This document shows positions 1 to 11,799 of a DNA stretch of 64,000 nt, in pieces; positions within the stretch are counted from its first letter, which is position 1, and each line of letters begins with the position of its first letter. A program made the translations under genes and the position numbers. Origin of the DNA: Neurospora intermedia (lineage: Eukaryota; Ascomycota; Sordariomycetes; Sordariales; Sordariaceae); NCBI GenBank assembly GCA_037102815.1, contig BTPP01000007.1, forward strand, positions 434,001 through 498,000. The letters are read 5' to 3'. The notes under the pieces are model-generated. The model was given only the letters and a program-made list of their open reading frames with translations. It was not told the DNA's origin and searched no databases.

Positions 1-403
1 GACTCCCTCAGAAAGTCTCCGAGCCAGGGTGGCTGCTCCGGTAATGTTAGATGTTCAGCGTCGGTGGAGTATCGGTTGTCAGTGGAGTATACGCTGCTGG
101 CTGAACGGCATCTTCAGCATATGAATGTCGACTGAAAACACTTCCTGGAAAATAAAAGAGGACACAGATAAGCTGCTGGAAACCACAAAAGAGGTTATAG
201 CTCGCGAAGCGGTGAGAATAGAGGGGGAAACGCCGAAATCATAGATGCCACGCTGAAACGGATGTGGGTAATGTGTAAAACCACACAGAGACGCCTGGGG
301 AACAACGGAAGAGAAGAATGTAAACTCACCTGGTCTGACACTCGGTTGGGTCGAAGAATCACTTCTGCCATCTCCTTCACCTTCTATTACGGCGCTGGGT
401 TCT
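1..403. other. Intergenic, no gene seen
   Basis: This left-edge stretch lies downstream of the minus-strand receptor-like gene. Only short ORFs without recognisable features occur, so it is read as 3' flank and spacer. A gene lying mostly outside the window cannot be excluded. Confidence 0.5.
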
Positions 404-1986
404 TCATTCTACTTTATTAGCTTCCTCATCAGCTTGCCTCACTGTCGGGCCACGGGATGGGCTGCACTCACCTTCTCGAAGATGCGACGGTCCTGTCCAT
501 CCACTGGTTGCATAGTTGTTGCCAGTATTACCAACTGTCCCGGCGGTCGCAGCACCCGTACCTCTCTCATTTACAGACGAAGAAGACGGCTGCGCTGGAT
601 TGGATAAAAGTCCAGTAGTACTATTGGCTCCGGAATATGTAAAAGAAGGTGGCGGTGGTCTGATCCCAGAGGATAAAGCCTGCGCCCCGCCCTCAGACGT
701 GGAGGACTGAGGCACTGAAGTGGATGATCCCGCGAGGAAAGTAGAAGATAGAACGTGCTCGGGTGGCTTGGGAGTACCAGGAGCATCGGGTGCTGGTACA
801 GCTGGCTGGTTTTCGGCTTCACGCTCCGCATCACGGTCCGCTGCACGCACAGGTTGGTGGCCATTTTGTCCCTCTCCAAAATCTTCCAATGGTATTCCTT
901 CGCCTGCGGGTTGTGGTTGCTCTTCATTCCTTGGCCTCGCCGGGTTCGGCCTTGCCACGTTCGGCCTTACCGCGTTCGGCCTTGGGTTATACTCGCCTGG
1001 GCCCTTGGCCCCGTTTGGTACCCAAAAGATCTTGTCAATTCGGAAAACGAAGTAAGCGTACAAGATGATAGTATCGATGGTGAAGTTGAAGACGTAGAAG
1101 GCGGCGCGGCTGTGGTACCAAGTTGGGTGGTCCATGGGACGTGCATCAAAGTTTGTTCCAAGTTTGAAGCCGGCGCCCAGAGCATTCAGGCACGAAGTGA
1201 ACAGCAACAGGAAGGTCTTGGTTGACAGCGGTCCTTCTCCAAAATCCTCAAAGGGAACCCGATGCCGATATGCTTCAACGGCGGGGAAAAAAACCGGCCT
1301 GGCAACGCACCACAGGAGGTATCCAATGATGACAATTGGGAGAAAGGCCAAGATGGTTAGCCAAGTGCTCATAATGAGCAGCAAGATACGCTCACCGTGG
1401 CGTATGTCGGCGTTCAGGGTATAGAAGTAATGCACCGTTGTGGCGATGATGATAATCAGGGAAGTGATAATGCTTCCGATGATGATCTTGTGGATCTTGC
1501 TCACATGTGGGTTCTAGCCTAGGCGTGGCTCCATCGCGCGGAGGAGGCGTTGTGCGAAGAAGAGATTCACAATGATGATTATCACGCCGCCCAGAAGGAG
1601 AAACACAGTGGCAGCAATCTCAAGGTGAGGGTTATCCGGTTGTGTTGCCCAGGCAATACGCATCGAGATAGCGATAAGCCGGGCCGTACAAAGGACAAAG
1701 AGTGGCATGTTAAATATGAACTTGCGGCCGCGTTGTTTGTTGCGTTGGAACACGGTCATGTGTATAGCGGCACTCATACCGAAGAGTATGAAAAAGAGAC
1801 TGCAGGGGATAACATCGCGAGCATCCATAGTGGGTATTCCACCGACCGGGGCGTACGGAGGGAGATATGGCGGCGCGGGGGAGCTTGCCTGATCACGATT
1901 ATTATTAGCATCTGTGTTGACAGCGTGTAATTTGGAGGTCTGTTCGAAGGAAGAGATCCCTTACCGCCCGTGTTTCCATTCGCCAT
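404..1986 (-). CDS. Seven-helix receptor-like membrane protein with an in-frame UAG
   Basis: Likely a plasma-membrane sensor resembling the fungal family-C-like GPCR group (DUF3112 type); the family name is from memory. Exon 1 is 1986-1965 (start MANGNTG), then a 53-nt GTAAGG...ACAG intron (1964-1912), then one exon to 404. Seven hydrophobic helices are visible at about residues 41-58, 72-93, 105-127, 150-171, 182-210, 240-259 and 278-299, followed by a long Pro/Ser-rich cytoplasmic tail. A UAG codon at 1516-1514 (residue 140) interrupts the frame between helices 3 and 4, yet the same frame continues with the remaining four helices. The local sequence RLG-UAG-NPH suggests a Trp codon (UGG) changed by one base. 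It is either a nonsense allele or a site recoded by A-to-I editing. A 57-nt GTGAAT...TAG intron would also remove it but would delete part of helix 3. An EDFGEG motif occurs twice (about 229-234 and 350-355). Confidence 0.75.
940..990 (-). repeat. Short tandem repeat in receptor tail
   Basis: The DNA repeats a unit ending in GTTCGGCCTT about three times. On the minus strand it encodes an R-P-N-x-x repeat (RPNAVRPNVARPNPARP) in the cytoplasmic tail of the seven-helix protein. It is probably a slippage-prone, disordered spacer. Confidence 0.7.
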
Positions 1987-3205
1987 TCGTCCGTACACGT
2001 GGGAGCCATGTTGAACGTGTTAAAGTGGCCAAGAAGGCTGATAGTGATGGCGAATCAAAATAAGTACGGATGGGTTTCTAAACAATAAACTGAGATGGGG
2101 ATGGGGAACAAAAGAATGTAGATGTAACACTTTCAAAGTCCACGCCGGATCCAAAGAACTGACTGAAGATCACGAGAAGGCGAGGAAACGGGATGGAAAA
2201 AAGAGCAGTTGTTGAATAAATAAACTTGAGAATGTGAGGAAAGATTTGCGCGGCAACACATCACTCTAGAGGAGCGACTGCCAGATGCTGTTTTCCACAT
2301 GATCCTGTTGAGGCTGTAAAGAGCAATGGACTACATTGCCTTGACAACTGCTCCTCCAGTCCTGTCCCTGGATATGAGTGGAGGAGACCGGGCACTTTCC
2401 GTGGTGATCTCATGTTTCGTTGAAAACTGAAGAGTAGCATGAGACAACAAGGTCGTGAAGATGGAGAAACTGCTTGTGCTAACGGAAAGAGAAGTCCATT
2501 ACATGTTCATGAACTGTGAAGAACTTGTGAAGAGTAGCAACTTCCTGAGAGAACATGATAACAGCAAGTAGTGACATTGAATCAAGCTCTATAACATGGT
2601 AATGTTCAAAAGCTGCCTTTTCAACGAATGACGGTAGAGTGTCCCAGAATAGCTGTGATCATGACGATGCATCTCAAGGAAGAAAAGCTTGCGCTAGACA
2701 ATGACATTTTCTGACATCTCTCGAGGAAATGAGAAAATAATTAGAAAAGAACCTGTGAGTGCCATGGTGACAATGTCCGTATGGTAACAGGTAGAGAAGG
2801 TTCGTTGCTGGGAGGTCTGGGGCGAGCATCAAGTTCCATCAAAGTGGAAGTTGGAAGTTGTCGAGTTCAAGTTCAACACAACTGAACGATTGCCAAGACT
2901 TGGGGTTGGACCTTCTGGGCCTTAGTGGGGCTTCCCCTTCACTGTGGCCCTGCCCTGCAAGCGCTGTTTGCCGTTCTTCGGGCAGAGGCCGTTGCCCGTT
3001 GGCCGCAGAAACGCGGAAAGCGGAACTTGCCGTCGAGAATTTTGTCCCACTTTGTCGCTGCAGCGAGTCCCAGTCCGGCCGACCACTACCGTCCAGCCCG
3101 TCCGTCGTTCGTCGCCTTCCCCGATCCGAGCTCCGTCCAGTCTTTCTGCTTAAGAGAGAGAGAGAGAGAGAGGCCCCGATTGCCAATGCCATCCACACCG
3201 GCACC
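1987..3205. other. Divergent promoter region
   Basis: This 1.2-kb spacer lies between the starts of the minus-strand receptor gene and the plus-strand uL22m gene. ORFs here are short and on both strands, with no domain recognised. It ends with a pyrimidine-rich stretch and a GA repeat just before the uL22m start. Confidence 0.6.
3153..3173 (+). repeat. (GA)n microsatellite
   Basis: About ten GA units lie some 30-50 bases upstream of the uL22m start codon, probably in the promoter or 5' UTR. Confidence 0.9.
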
Positions 3206-4560
3206 ATGAGTCTCAATGTGCCGTCCAGGCGGCTCCTGAAGAGCGGTTAGCCACCACCACCCTTCCTCCCCCACCATTCATTCCATTTCCTTTTGTCGTC
3301 GTTGTCGTCATCATCGTTGTTGTCGTCGCCGCCGAGTCCCCAAAAAAAATCCAAGTAAATTCAGAAAGACTAACATTCCGACTTGTCGTCGCGCAACATA
3401 TACAGCCCCCTCCTCCGCCAACGCCCTCGTCCCGGCCCTCCAGTCCCTCTCCATCAACACCCGATCCATCCACACCACCCCCTCCCAACAATGGAGTCTC
3501 TTCGGCTGGGGCAAGCAAAAGGTGGAAGAGCGTAACAAGGTCAAGGAGGAGCTCAAGCAGAGCGAGCTCGCCCGCACCCGGAAGCCCACGCAGGAAGAGA
3601 TCTTTGAGCGCGTCCGCGGCCGTCTCGAAGGCGACTCCATCTTCGCCGACACCACCCCTTCATCCGAACTGGCCGCCGAGCAGGACAAGCACAAGGACTG
3701 GGCGACCGCCAGCGCCGAGAAGAAGCTGGCCGCCGCGCACGCCAAGGACCAGACGCCGACGGGCATCTCGCTGAAGAAGGACCACCTGGTGCGCGTCGTC
3801 GACCCGGACCCGCGCTCGCGCGTGCGCTGGGAGCGCAAGATGGTGATCCGCAAGCTGCAGCGCGGCACGGACCCGTGGAGCGTCGAGCCCAAGGCGGAGC
3901 GCATCGCCCGCACCGAGCGCAAGCTGGTGTACAAGACGGGCTACTTGCCCACCTCGGTCAAGAAGCTGGTGCACCTGTCGCGCCAGATCCGCGGGAAGAC
4001 GGTGTCGGAGGCCTTGGTGCAGATGCAGTTCAGCAAGAAGAAGATGGCCAAGGAGGTCAAGACGGAGCTGCTTAGGGCCGAGGCCAAAGCCATTGTCACG
4101 CGTGGTATGGGCTTGGGCAAGGCCGCCGCCGCCGCCCAGAAGGAGACTGGCGCGGAGCCCGTCAAGATCCAGACCAAGGACGGCAAGCACCTGGAGATCC
4201 GCGACCCGACGCGCATCTACGTTGCCGAGACCTTTGTCAACAAGGGTTTCACAAGAGGTGTTGAGCTCGACTATCGTGCCAGAGGCAGGGTGTTTAAGAT
4301 GAACAAGCCCACTACTAGTGAGTCCTCCCCTTCCCCTTCTTGCCTTTGCCCCTCCTTCCAAAACTCCCTCCCCCTCACTCCCCCTCAATAACAGACAACT
4401 AACACCCCCCTTCCAATCAGCCATGACCGTCGTCCTCAAGGAAGAAAAGACGCGCATCCGTGAACACCAAGAACGCGTCGCCAAGAAGCTCCGCCAAGGT
4501 CCCTGGGTTCACCTTCCCGACCGCCCCGTCACTTCCCAGCGCCAGTTTTACTCTTGGTAG
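3206..4560 (+). CDS. mrpl22: Mitochondrial large-subunit ribosomal protein uL22m
   Basis: Component of the mitochondrial large ribosomal subunit, near the exit tunnel in this family. Model: exons 3206-3245, 3406-4317 and 4421-4560, giving 363 residues. The first intron (GTTAGC...ATACAG, 160 nt) joins MSLNVPSRRLLKS to APSSANALVPAL, restoring a basic, Ser/Arg-rich presequence ending near RSIHTTPSQQWSLFGWGK. The second intron (GTGAGT...ATCAG) joins MNKPTT to TMTVVLKEE. The L22 core lies at roughly residues 190-320, with HLSRQIRGKTVSEALVQMQF and the C-terminal beta hairpin around ELDYRARGRVFKMNKP. The fungal protein is much longer than bacterial L22 because of the presequence and N-terminal extension. 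Its high third-position GC suggests strong expression. Confidence 0.93.
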
Positions 4561-5645
4561 AACTGAAGCCTGCAGTGGCTCCGTCCAGTCCCCGTCCCAT
4601 CCCGTCCCGTCCTGTGCCGTCCCATCCAAGTGTACACACACCCCACTCCCACCTCACAGCCCGGGACTGAGTACCTTATGTATGTGTCGGTGACGGCTGC
4701 TGCTGCTGCCTTTTGGTAGTTGCAGTTGCAGTGCAGTACAGTGCAATGCAGTGGGTAGAAGAAGAACAAGAAATCCATGGATCGATTACAGACAGCACTT
4801 CTCCTTCTTTTCCATTCCACTCACTCTCGCTAAATGCAGTGGCCCATGTCCCACCCATCCATGTCCCCATGTCAAGGAAAAAGAACGAAGATGTGGATGA
4901 TGGGCATGGGATGGGAGGGGAGGGGAGGGGAGGGGATACAGTCACATGATGATGATGGTGGGAAGAAGCAGCGAGTGAGGTGTTGTGTAGATATGTACGA
5001 ATAACAGACAGACAGGCAGGCAATGCTGGAGCGAAACAACGAAGGGGTTCAAAGTAGGTTGGAAGAAGAAAAAGGAGAAAAGAGGCCTCCAGCCAGCCCT
5101 TCTTCCCGTCGTTCTTTTCGTTTACGGTACCCTGTCATTTTGTAAAATAGATTGCAATATACCAAAAAAGCCACTCGACTGCACCGACCCATGCGTCACG
5201 ACGGAACCTGGTACTCACCCGATGGCTACCCCGGTAGACCACGCAAGCCACTTTCACGCCCTACCACGAACTCGACGTTGGAGACTGTCTTTCGTGTCCC
5301 GACTGTGGATGCCAGTGGCGCTGATACTTATTGGTTCTTCGTTTCACTTGATGAACCGTGAAATGCCCCTCAAGTTATCAGGATAATCATGTTCATTGCA
5401 GCCAGTCCGCCAAATATATACAGAGAAATCTCAAGCTAGAACCCAAGCAACATGTCCTTGTGTCGACACCCAACTACAAATCGCCCAAGACTTTGGTCAT
5501 ACAAAGTCCAGCTACATATGCCCCTATTCTTTGGTCGCCTGCGCTCGCTGTGGTCTTGTGTTGTTTCTGATTTTGCTTCCAGTCTTTCCTTATTTTGTTC
5601 ATCATTTCTCTTCCCATACATCACTTGAGCACTACCAGTGCAAGT
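4561..5645. other. 3' flanks of uL22m and the CFEM gene
   Basis: This spacer lies between the 3' ends of two convergent genes. It holds a G-rich run at 4902-4935 and otherwise only short ORFs without recognisable features. Confidence 0.6.
4902..4935 (+). repeat. G-rich tract with quadruplex potential
   Basis: Runs of three or four G separated by single A or T bases occur at least six times in about 34 bases, which satisfies the simple G-quadruplex pattern. It lies about 350 bases past the uL22m stop codon. Confidence 0.8.
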
Positions 5646-6828
5646 TTACACCATGTTCCTTGGCTGCGCTCTAGGCACCATGTCCTCGTACCTATGAGTC
5701 TTCAACTCCAACTCGTTCTCGCTCATCATGGTCATGCCGCCGTGGCTTGTGACTTTCGAGAAATTGTTGTGATTGTACGGATCGTTTCCGAAATTGCCTC
5801 CACCCGCCACAGGGTCGGCGATCTTGATGTGATCCTTCGGCGTGCTGCGCTTGCGGAAAAGCACAAGGGCGACGGTGATAAGCAAGACCAGGGCTCCCAC
5901 TCCGATGCCTGCACCAATGCCGGCTTTAGCACCTGACGAGAGTCCACCAGAGGCATGATCATCCTCGCCCTTGTCGTCAGAGGTTGGCGCCGGGGAAGAA
6001 GCAGAAGTGGTGCCGGACCCCTCAGTAGGCACGGGGACGATCGCGCCGGCACCAGTTGATGTTGCTGATGCGGAGCCCTCAGTAGTGGAAGCGGCACCCT
6101 GGTTTGAAGGTTAGTATTTCTTGTTGATGCGAAGGGTCGTCTACTAGCTTACTGTTGATGGGGCCGTCTCACTCGTGGCCGCGGCATCCGTCGGGACAGA
6201 AGTAGGCGCTGCAGAAGGAACCGCAGAGGCAGGAGCACTAGATCCGGGTACCGTAGTACTCGCCGGCGGTGCCGCAGCATCGGGGTTTGTGGGAGCCGCT
6301 GAAGTTGCGGGTGGTGCGCCAGCAGAAGCCGTCGCGGCTATTGAACCATGTCAGTTCCATCTATCCAACCTGTTTCCTTCGCGATTCCAGATTCTGTTTC
6401 AACTTACTTGCACACACAGCCTGAGCTGCCGTTACAGCAGAATCAGCGTACCCACTGGCGGCCGCACCGAACTCAGCCTGGCAAGCCTGATTCGCACAGT
6501 CATGGATGGCGCTGAAGAAATCGGTCTTGGGGCAAAGGCACGCCATGCTACCCTGATCAGCGCCAGTACACTGCGCAAATCCATCACGAGAAGAGTAGTA
6601 GCAGTTTTGCTATATAAAACGGTCAGTCAGGCTTCAGACACTGGAGAGCGAAAAGTGATGACAGTGGCGCCTTTATGTTTATACATGTGTATCGCGTCTC
6701 TTGAATATTACGCGATAGGGTGAGCTAAGGGCGAGAGCACTTACAGCACACGTGGGCAGACTGTCGATGGACTGTCCAGTCACCAGAACAGCTGCGGCGA
6801 GCAGCGCCAGAGACTTGATGACCAACAT
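5646..6828 (-). CDS. CFEM-domain single-pass surface protein
   Basis: Predicted extracellular CFEM protein, a fungal Cys-rich fold used in haem binding, adhesion or signalling. Exons are 6828-6745, 6609-6408, 6337-6153 and 6098-5646, giving 307 residues; all junctions are GT-AG and keep frame. A signal peptide (MLVIKSLALLAAAVLVTG) leads into the Cys pattern LPTCA, NCYYS, FAQC, ACLCPKTDF, DCANQAC and AVCA, typical of CFEM. A Thr/Ala/Pro/Ser-rich stalk follows, then one membrane helix (about GIGAGIGVGALVLLITVALV) and a cytoplasmic tail starting FRKRSTPKDH. A helix plus a long tail, rather than a GPI signal, suggests a sensor or anchored receptor more than a wall protein. The ligand cannot be read from the sequence. 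Confidence 0.88.
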
Positions 6829-9800
6829 GGCTACCTATCGATGTGGTTGAAGTCGAAGGGAAAAGTGGAAGTGGTGTAAGTTGAAAACGGTTTGGCGCAA
6901 GACGTTATGAAGTCCTGATGAAAATGGAAGCAACACGCGGTGGTGGCGACCGTACTGTAGCGTGTCTCTCCTAAGACGGTCTGAGGTGAAATTGGTGACG
7001 ACGTTGTCTGAGCCAAGACCCTCGAAATTCCTTGTTGATGCCTTCAAGTTGAAACGTAAACCAGGGCGTAATTGGGAGAAACGCGACGAAAGATATAGAT
7101 GAAATGACGTGAGTCGTGAAGGAATGTACAATCTTTGACGAAAGGAATCGTGAGCTATTGAAGAGGGAGGACCCGTCCGAACACCACCGGCAGTATCGGA
7201 GATCGGGTATTGTAGAGAGCGACTACGAAGTGAAAGTTGAATGAACGAATGGATGAAGGAATGGAAGGTGTAGCTTGTGATATCGCCGAGCGTACTTCGT
7301 GAAAAGAAAAAGACGGAAACTCTCGGACGTTGTCGGTGCCGATACTATGTAAGTCACGAGAGACGGACGGATGCAATCGCTCACTGAATCAGATTGCCAT
7401 CACGAACAAAAAAAAGAGAGGACGGAATGACAGTTTGGTATGGAGAGGGAGGGGAAGGCGCAAATAATAAGAGAGAGCCAAGCTCAACAATATCGACAAG
7501 GGAAAATGAAATACTGTACCTACTTTAGGTAAGGAAGGATGGGGCCTTTCTCCTCGTGGCTTCCGTCTCGAATTCGCGGGAGTTCACTTCTTCGACTGTG
7601 ACAGGGCTACCTGACGTGTACACGCCTGGTTCATATCCACCCTGGCCACTCCTGCCATTTCTGGGATATCACGGCAACTAAAGCCTATTGCTCGGGTCCG
7701 ATCCAGCCATTTCAGTTCCCCATACAAGTAATGTACCTACCTTAGGTGATGCGCAAAATAAGTAAGGTACGGCCATGTTCCAAGCGGCATGCCCAAGGAA
7801 GGCGCACATAATCTGAATGTCACATCTGGACAGACCTTGGAATGTTCCCGCTCATGTGTGCCGATCAGGGATGGGAAGCCAGATGCCTAGCAGATTACAA
7901 CATAAGAAGGCAGCAGCAGTCATGGTGCGTGATAGCAAGTGAAAAGGGGACGGAAGGGCGCCGTACAGAACGTTACTTACTTTTGCAGAATAAACAGAGA
8001 GGCCCAATGTTGAAGAGTGAAAGACGGTTTGTCATTCCTCTCAATCTTTCTCAGCCCCTCTCCACACAAAAAGTGCGGGTCCAAGGGCAGGATATCCCTG
8101 CAGTTCTGTAGCAAACCCCTGCCAAGACTTTGCAAGTGGATACGCGGATGTTGGCGACGCTTTGAACCACGGCCGACGAATTGATTACTCTGCTGATGGA
8201 GTTCATCTCAAGTCCCTGGAATTGACGATGCCGCTGACATATTGACATGTTGTAGCGGGAATAGCAGCCATTACATCACAGAGTGGTAACAGAGATCTAT
8301 TGTTGAATTGATGGCTCATCTAAGGCTGACCTGTAGTACTGTACCACTTTTAGACGCCTGCTATAGACCGGGTTTTGGCCATATCTGGAGGGGCTGAAGG
8401 GCTGTTCCGTACATTACTACATGTGTGAAATGTATCAGACCATCAGTTTATTTATTACTTTGCAGGGATGAGAAACTGAGAATGGGAGTGATCGGAAAGT
8501 GGTACTCTAACCATTCAGATCGTCAGTCGCTCCGCATCCGCCACGATGGGAATAATAGTGTCGTGCAGGATGCGCATCATGATGTCTGGTGTACTCGTCG
8601 ATACAGTCCGAACTGAACGTTCTTCAATTCAATACCTCTCCGACTCATGCCGATAGAGTCCTCCCTTCACCACATGTGTACCAGACGATCCACGCAAGGA
8701 TGAGTTTTGCAACATCATCTGACCTTCAACAACACAATCCCTGGTTGTCTGTCAATGGGTTCGCGGCTATTCTTTATCCAACAGTAGTTGTATGTGACGA
8801 TTGCGTTCTGCAGTGAGCTACAAAAAGACGTCCAGCTCAAGATATTACTGGCGGCTGCAAGCGACGAATTGCTTCCCTGAGCTTGGCGATCGTCAAGAAG
8901 CTTTCCCGTCCCGTAGTTCACCGTCCGACGCCAATTTTCCTCACAGAGCCCACAAGCCCAGCGCTTCAGAGAGCGGCAAGAGCGGGAGAGCGCTACATGT
9001 AACGGCGGGGCCGGACGCTCTTCTGTAGCCATGTTTCATGATTAACAGCGCTTGACCGTTGCGGGGAAAGCCTCATCCCCGCCCCCACAGTTCTCAACTT
9101 CTCGTGAGCGCCCGTCATCACACGCCTGTAACGCCCAGGGTCCGGTCTGGGCTGCCCCGGGACGCGAACCCTTTCCCTTCCGTGCCGCGTAGGCCCCGTG
9201 TGTCCCCGAGAGCCCCGAAGGAGAACAACGCCCCGACGACCATGATCTTGACCTCAATTCATGTACGGTCAGAACAAGGTGTACGCAAGAAGACCGTGGC
9301 TTTTCAATATCCGACGCCACAAAGTCTTCAACGGCGCTTCTACCCCCGGAGCCCTGATCGAGTGCATTGACGTGTTTGCTCCTTTTGGTGACTGACGGGG
9401 CTGCTTGCACCTGGCAAGACATTAACTGTTACAGAAAGAAACAGGAGAAGCAGTTTGCCCCATCTTGATCAATGCCCTCGCAGATCAAATCGGTGCTCGA
9501 CTTTGGGTCTCACGGGAAGCGATGGGTTTTGTGAGTCGTGGTTGTTTTTCATAAATTTGGGATCACGAAGAAATAGCTAGAGAACAGAAAGGAAAGAGAT
9601 GCACTTTTCTGAAAAATCAGAGGCCCGAAAACTGTTTGCGGGGGTGATGCACTGACCACAGCTAAGTGTTACGGTACATACATACCACCCTGCAGTCCGA
9701 CCTCTATATAAAATCTTGCAAGCACCTCTCAACATCAAGCGGACTGACCACGCATCGGACTGATAATCAAACATAACTAACCATGAAGAAAATCGGCGAG

Positions 9801-11051
9801 CTTGGAAAAGAACCAAGTCGTCCACAATTCGATAAATACCCGAGCTGATGGGGACGGATTACGAGTCTCCAGGCTCTGCTATTCTTCGTTTCTTGTCATT
9901 TGAGTCTCAAAGCATCTCTGCCCGAGACAATATCACCAAAGAGAATTTGTGAATTGGACTGACAACGTCAACAACGACTGTTTCACCAGATGACTCCAGA
10001 AAACAACTACGAAGCCGCCACAGTCCTGACGACGATATAGCTTTGAAGTGTCTTGCAGTCCGCCAAAAAATTCATCTATCGGTCTTGATTACGAACGGAC
10101 TGTACATGTAGGTGCCCGCTTCGTTTGACCACCTCGATCTCTGGTTCGAATTCATTCGATCCCATCGACGACAAACATCTGTTTCTGAGCAACACCGCCA
10201 GTTACAACTTTAAGAGCCCGGGTGTTTCACGAGTTCAGCCTCACCATCAGATGACTGATAGGTCGTTCGAGATTTGGGCACAATCCTACGGAAGAAAGGG
10301 GACCACGAACAGTGGCCGCAAATGTCAAAAGAGCAATCATTGCGCGACAATAAAAGGACTATGTGACGGTGTAAAAAAAGACCGGACTTGAAAACTGGAA
10401 GAACCTGGGTATGAACACCGATGAACCAAAACATTTTTCGGAAAACCTTGTCGTTCATGATTGGCCGTATAAAGCAACTTCCGACTCTGAGGGTGAGCAT
10501 GTACTAGGTCGAAGATAATCCATAGCGGACTCGGAAGGTAATGGTGCGCAGGAACACCAATTCTGAAGGATGCTTTGTGGTTGAAGCTTCATAACAAAAA
10601 GATGCTGAGACCTGAAGAGAGCGTATAATATTAGAAAGACATGACAGCACTCAACCTCGTGCATCTTGCCGTCCGCATCTGTAGAGAAACACGGACGTCA
10701 TCGCGACTGGAAGGGCGACATCACCTTATCGATAAGCTCAAAACAGTGCTGCTACTCTCCAGCCTTACGTAAGCCCACCACGAAGGGCGTTAACGGTCCG
10801 TGATCCAAGATTTCAGTTGCCGAAAACCCGGAGTTGCCGGCGCTCGCAAGCTTCCGTTCAGCAGCTGCGTCATCACGTGATATGAAGCTTGCAGCTCCCG
10901 TGCAGCGAAACCTCAGGTCATCCATTCGGGACAATCTTGAAGCTCCATTTTGAGAGAAGAGAGTTCCAAGCCGTCAAACCGCGCACCCTCGCTACGATCC
11001 GCCCTTTTTTTTTCGCAACCACCCAACCGAAAACCAACCCTCTTCGTCAAA
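6829..11051. other. 4.2-kb intergenic region
   Basis: No convincing gene was found between the CFEM start and the COX VIIa start. ORFs are short, lie on both strands and lack domains. TACCTA/TAGGTA tracts occur near 7505-7525 and 7730-7750. The last few hundred bases are the COX VIIa promoter and leader, with a run of nine T near 11006. Long non-coding RNA or an unrecognised multi-exon gene is possible. Confidence 0.45.
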
Positions 11052-11799
11052 ATGGCCGCCACCGCTGTCAGACCCATCACCGGTGTACGTGATTTCCGAA
11101 GCCCGCGCAAGGAGGACGATTCAATGGCTGTTCGCGACGATGGATGACGGAATTGCGCAATGCCACCAGCGATCGGGACAAGCTGGACTGGAATACAGGA
11201 GGACTAGGGGCTGACTGTTGGGTTTACAGATGCTCCGCCGGGGCCTCATCCTCGACATTGGCATTGCCCTCGGTGAGTTTGGAATTTCTGAATGACAAAA
11301 GAGGTGGTTTCCGAAATAGGGCGAAGACGGGAGGCGGGACACGGCGATGTGGAAGACAGAGCAAGAGCTAGGTCGAGCTTCGGCCGGCCGGTGGGCCGTG
11401 AATTGGCTACGCGCGCCAGTTACCTAGGATTGCCCACGGTCTCTCGTGCTGTCACCCCGCCATACCGACTTCCCGGAAGCCACCTCCTTCGTTGTTCTTT
11501 ACCTTTCTTTATCACAAGTTCCCGATCAGCTGACCCTTTGTTTTCTTACTCTTTCAGGTGTCGGCTTCGTTATGGCCAACGGCTACTGGTACGACATATC
11601 CTCGATGAATACTTGACTTTAGTTTGCACGCGACCCGAACCGAAGACGAACTCGCGAACAAATCTCCCGTGCCTTGACTCCGCGATGACTAACCCCTTCC
11701 ATCACCCGCAGGTACGGCTACCACATGCCCCGCACCAACGCTCGTGACAACTACTACAAGAAGCTCGAGGAGGAGCGTGCTGCCCGCATGGGCGCCTAA
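11052..11799 (+). CDS. Cytochrome c oxidase subunit VIIa (yeast Cox9 type)
   Basis: Small inner-membrane subunit of respiratory complex IV. Four tiny exons (11052-11084, 11230-11272, 11558-11588, 11712-11799) give 64 residues; each alone is too short to be seen as an ORF. Introns start GTACGT, GTGAGT and GTACGA and end TACAG, TTCAG and CGCAG. The protein begins MAATAVRPITGMLRRGLILD, then one membrane helix (about GIALGVGFVMANGYWYG) and a charged tail ending LEEERAARMGA. This matches yeast Cox9, which has PITG, a single helix with a WWGFHM-like end, and a length near 59 residues. Introns make up almost three quarters of the gene. Confidence 0.9.

Noticed and set aside
3660-4484. Minus-strand open frame opposite uL22m
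   Set aside because: It is a mirror frame of the GC-rich ribosomal protein gene; it has repetitive Leu/Arg/Gly composition and no domain.
8715-9422. Overlapping ORFs on both strands near 9 kb
   Set aside because: Composition is mixed, and no domain, splice chain or start context supports a gene.
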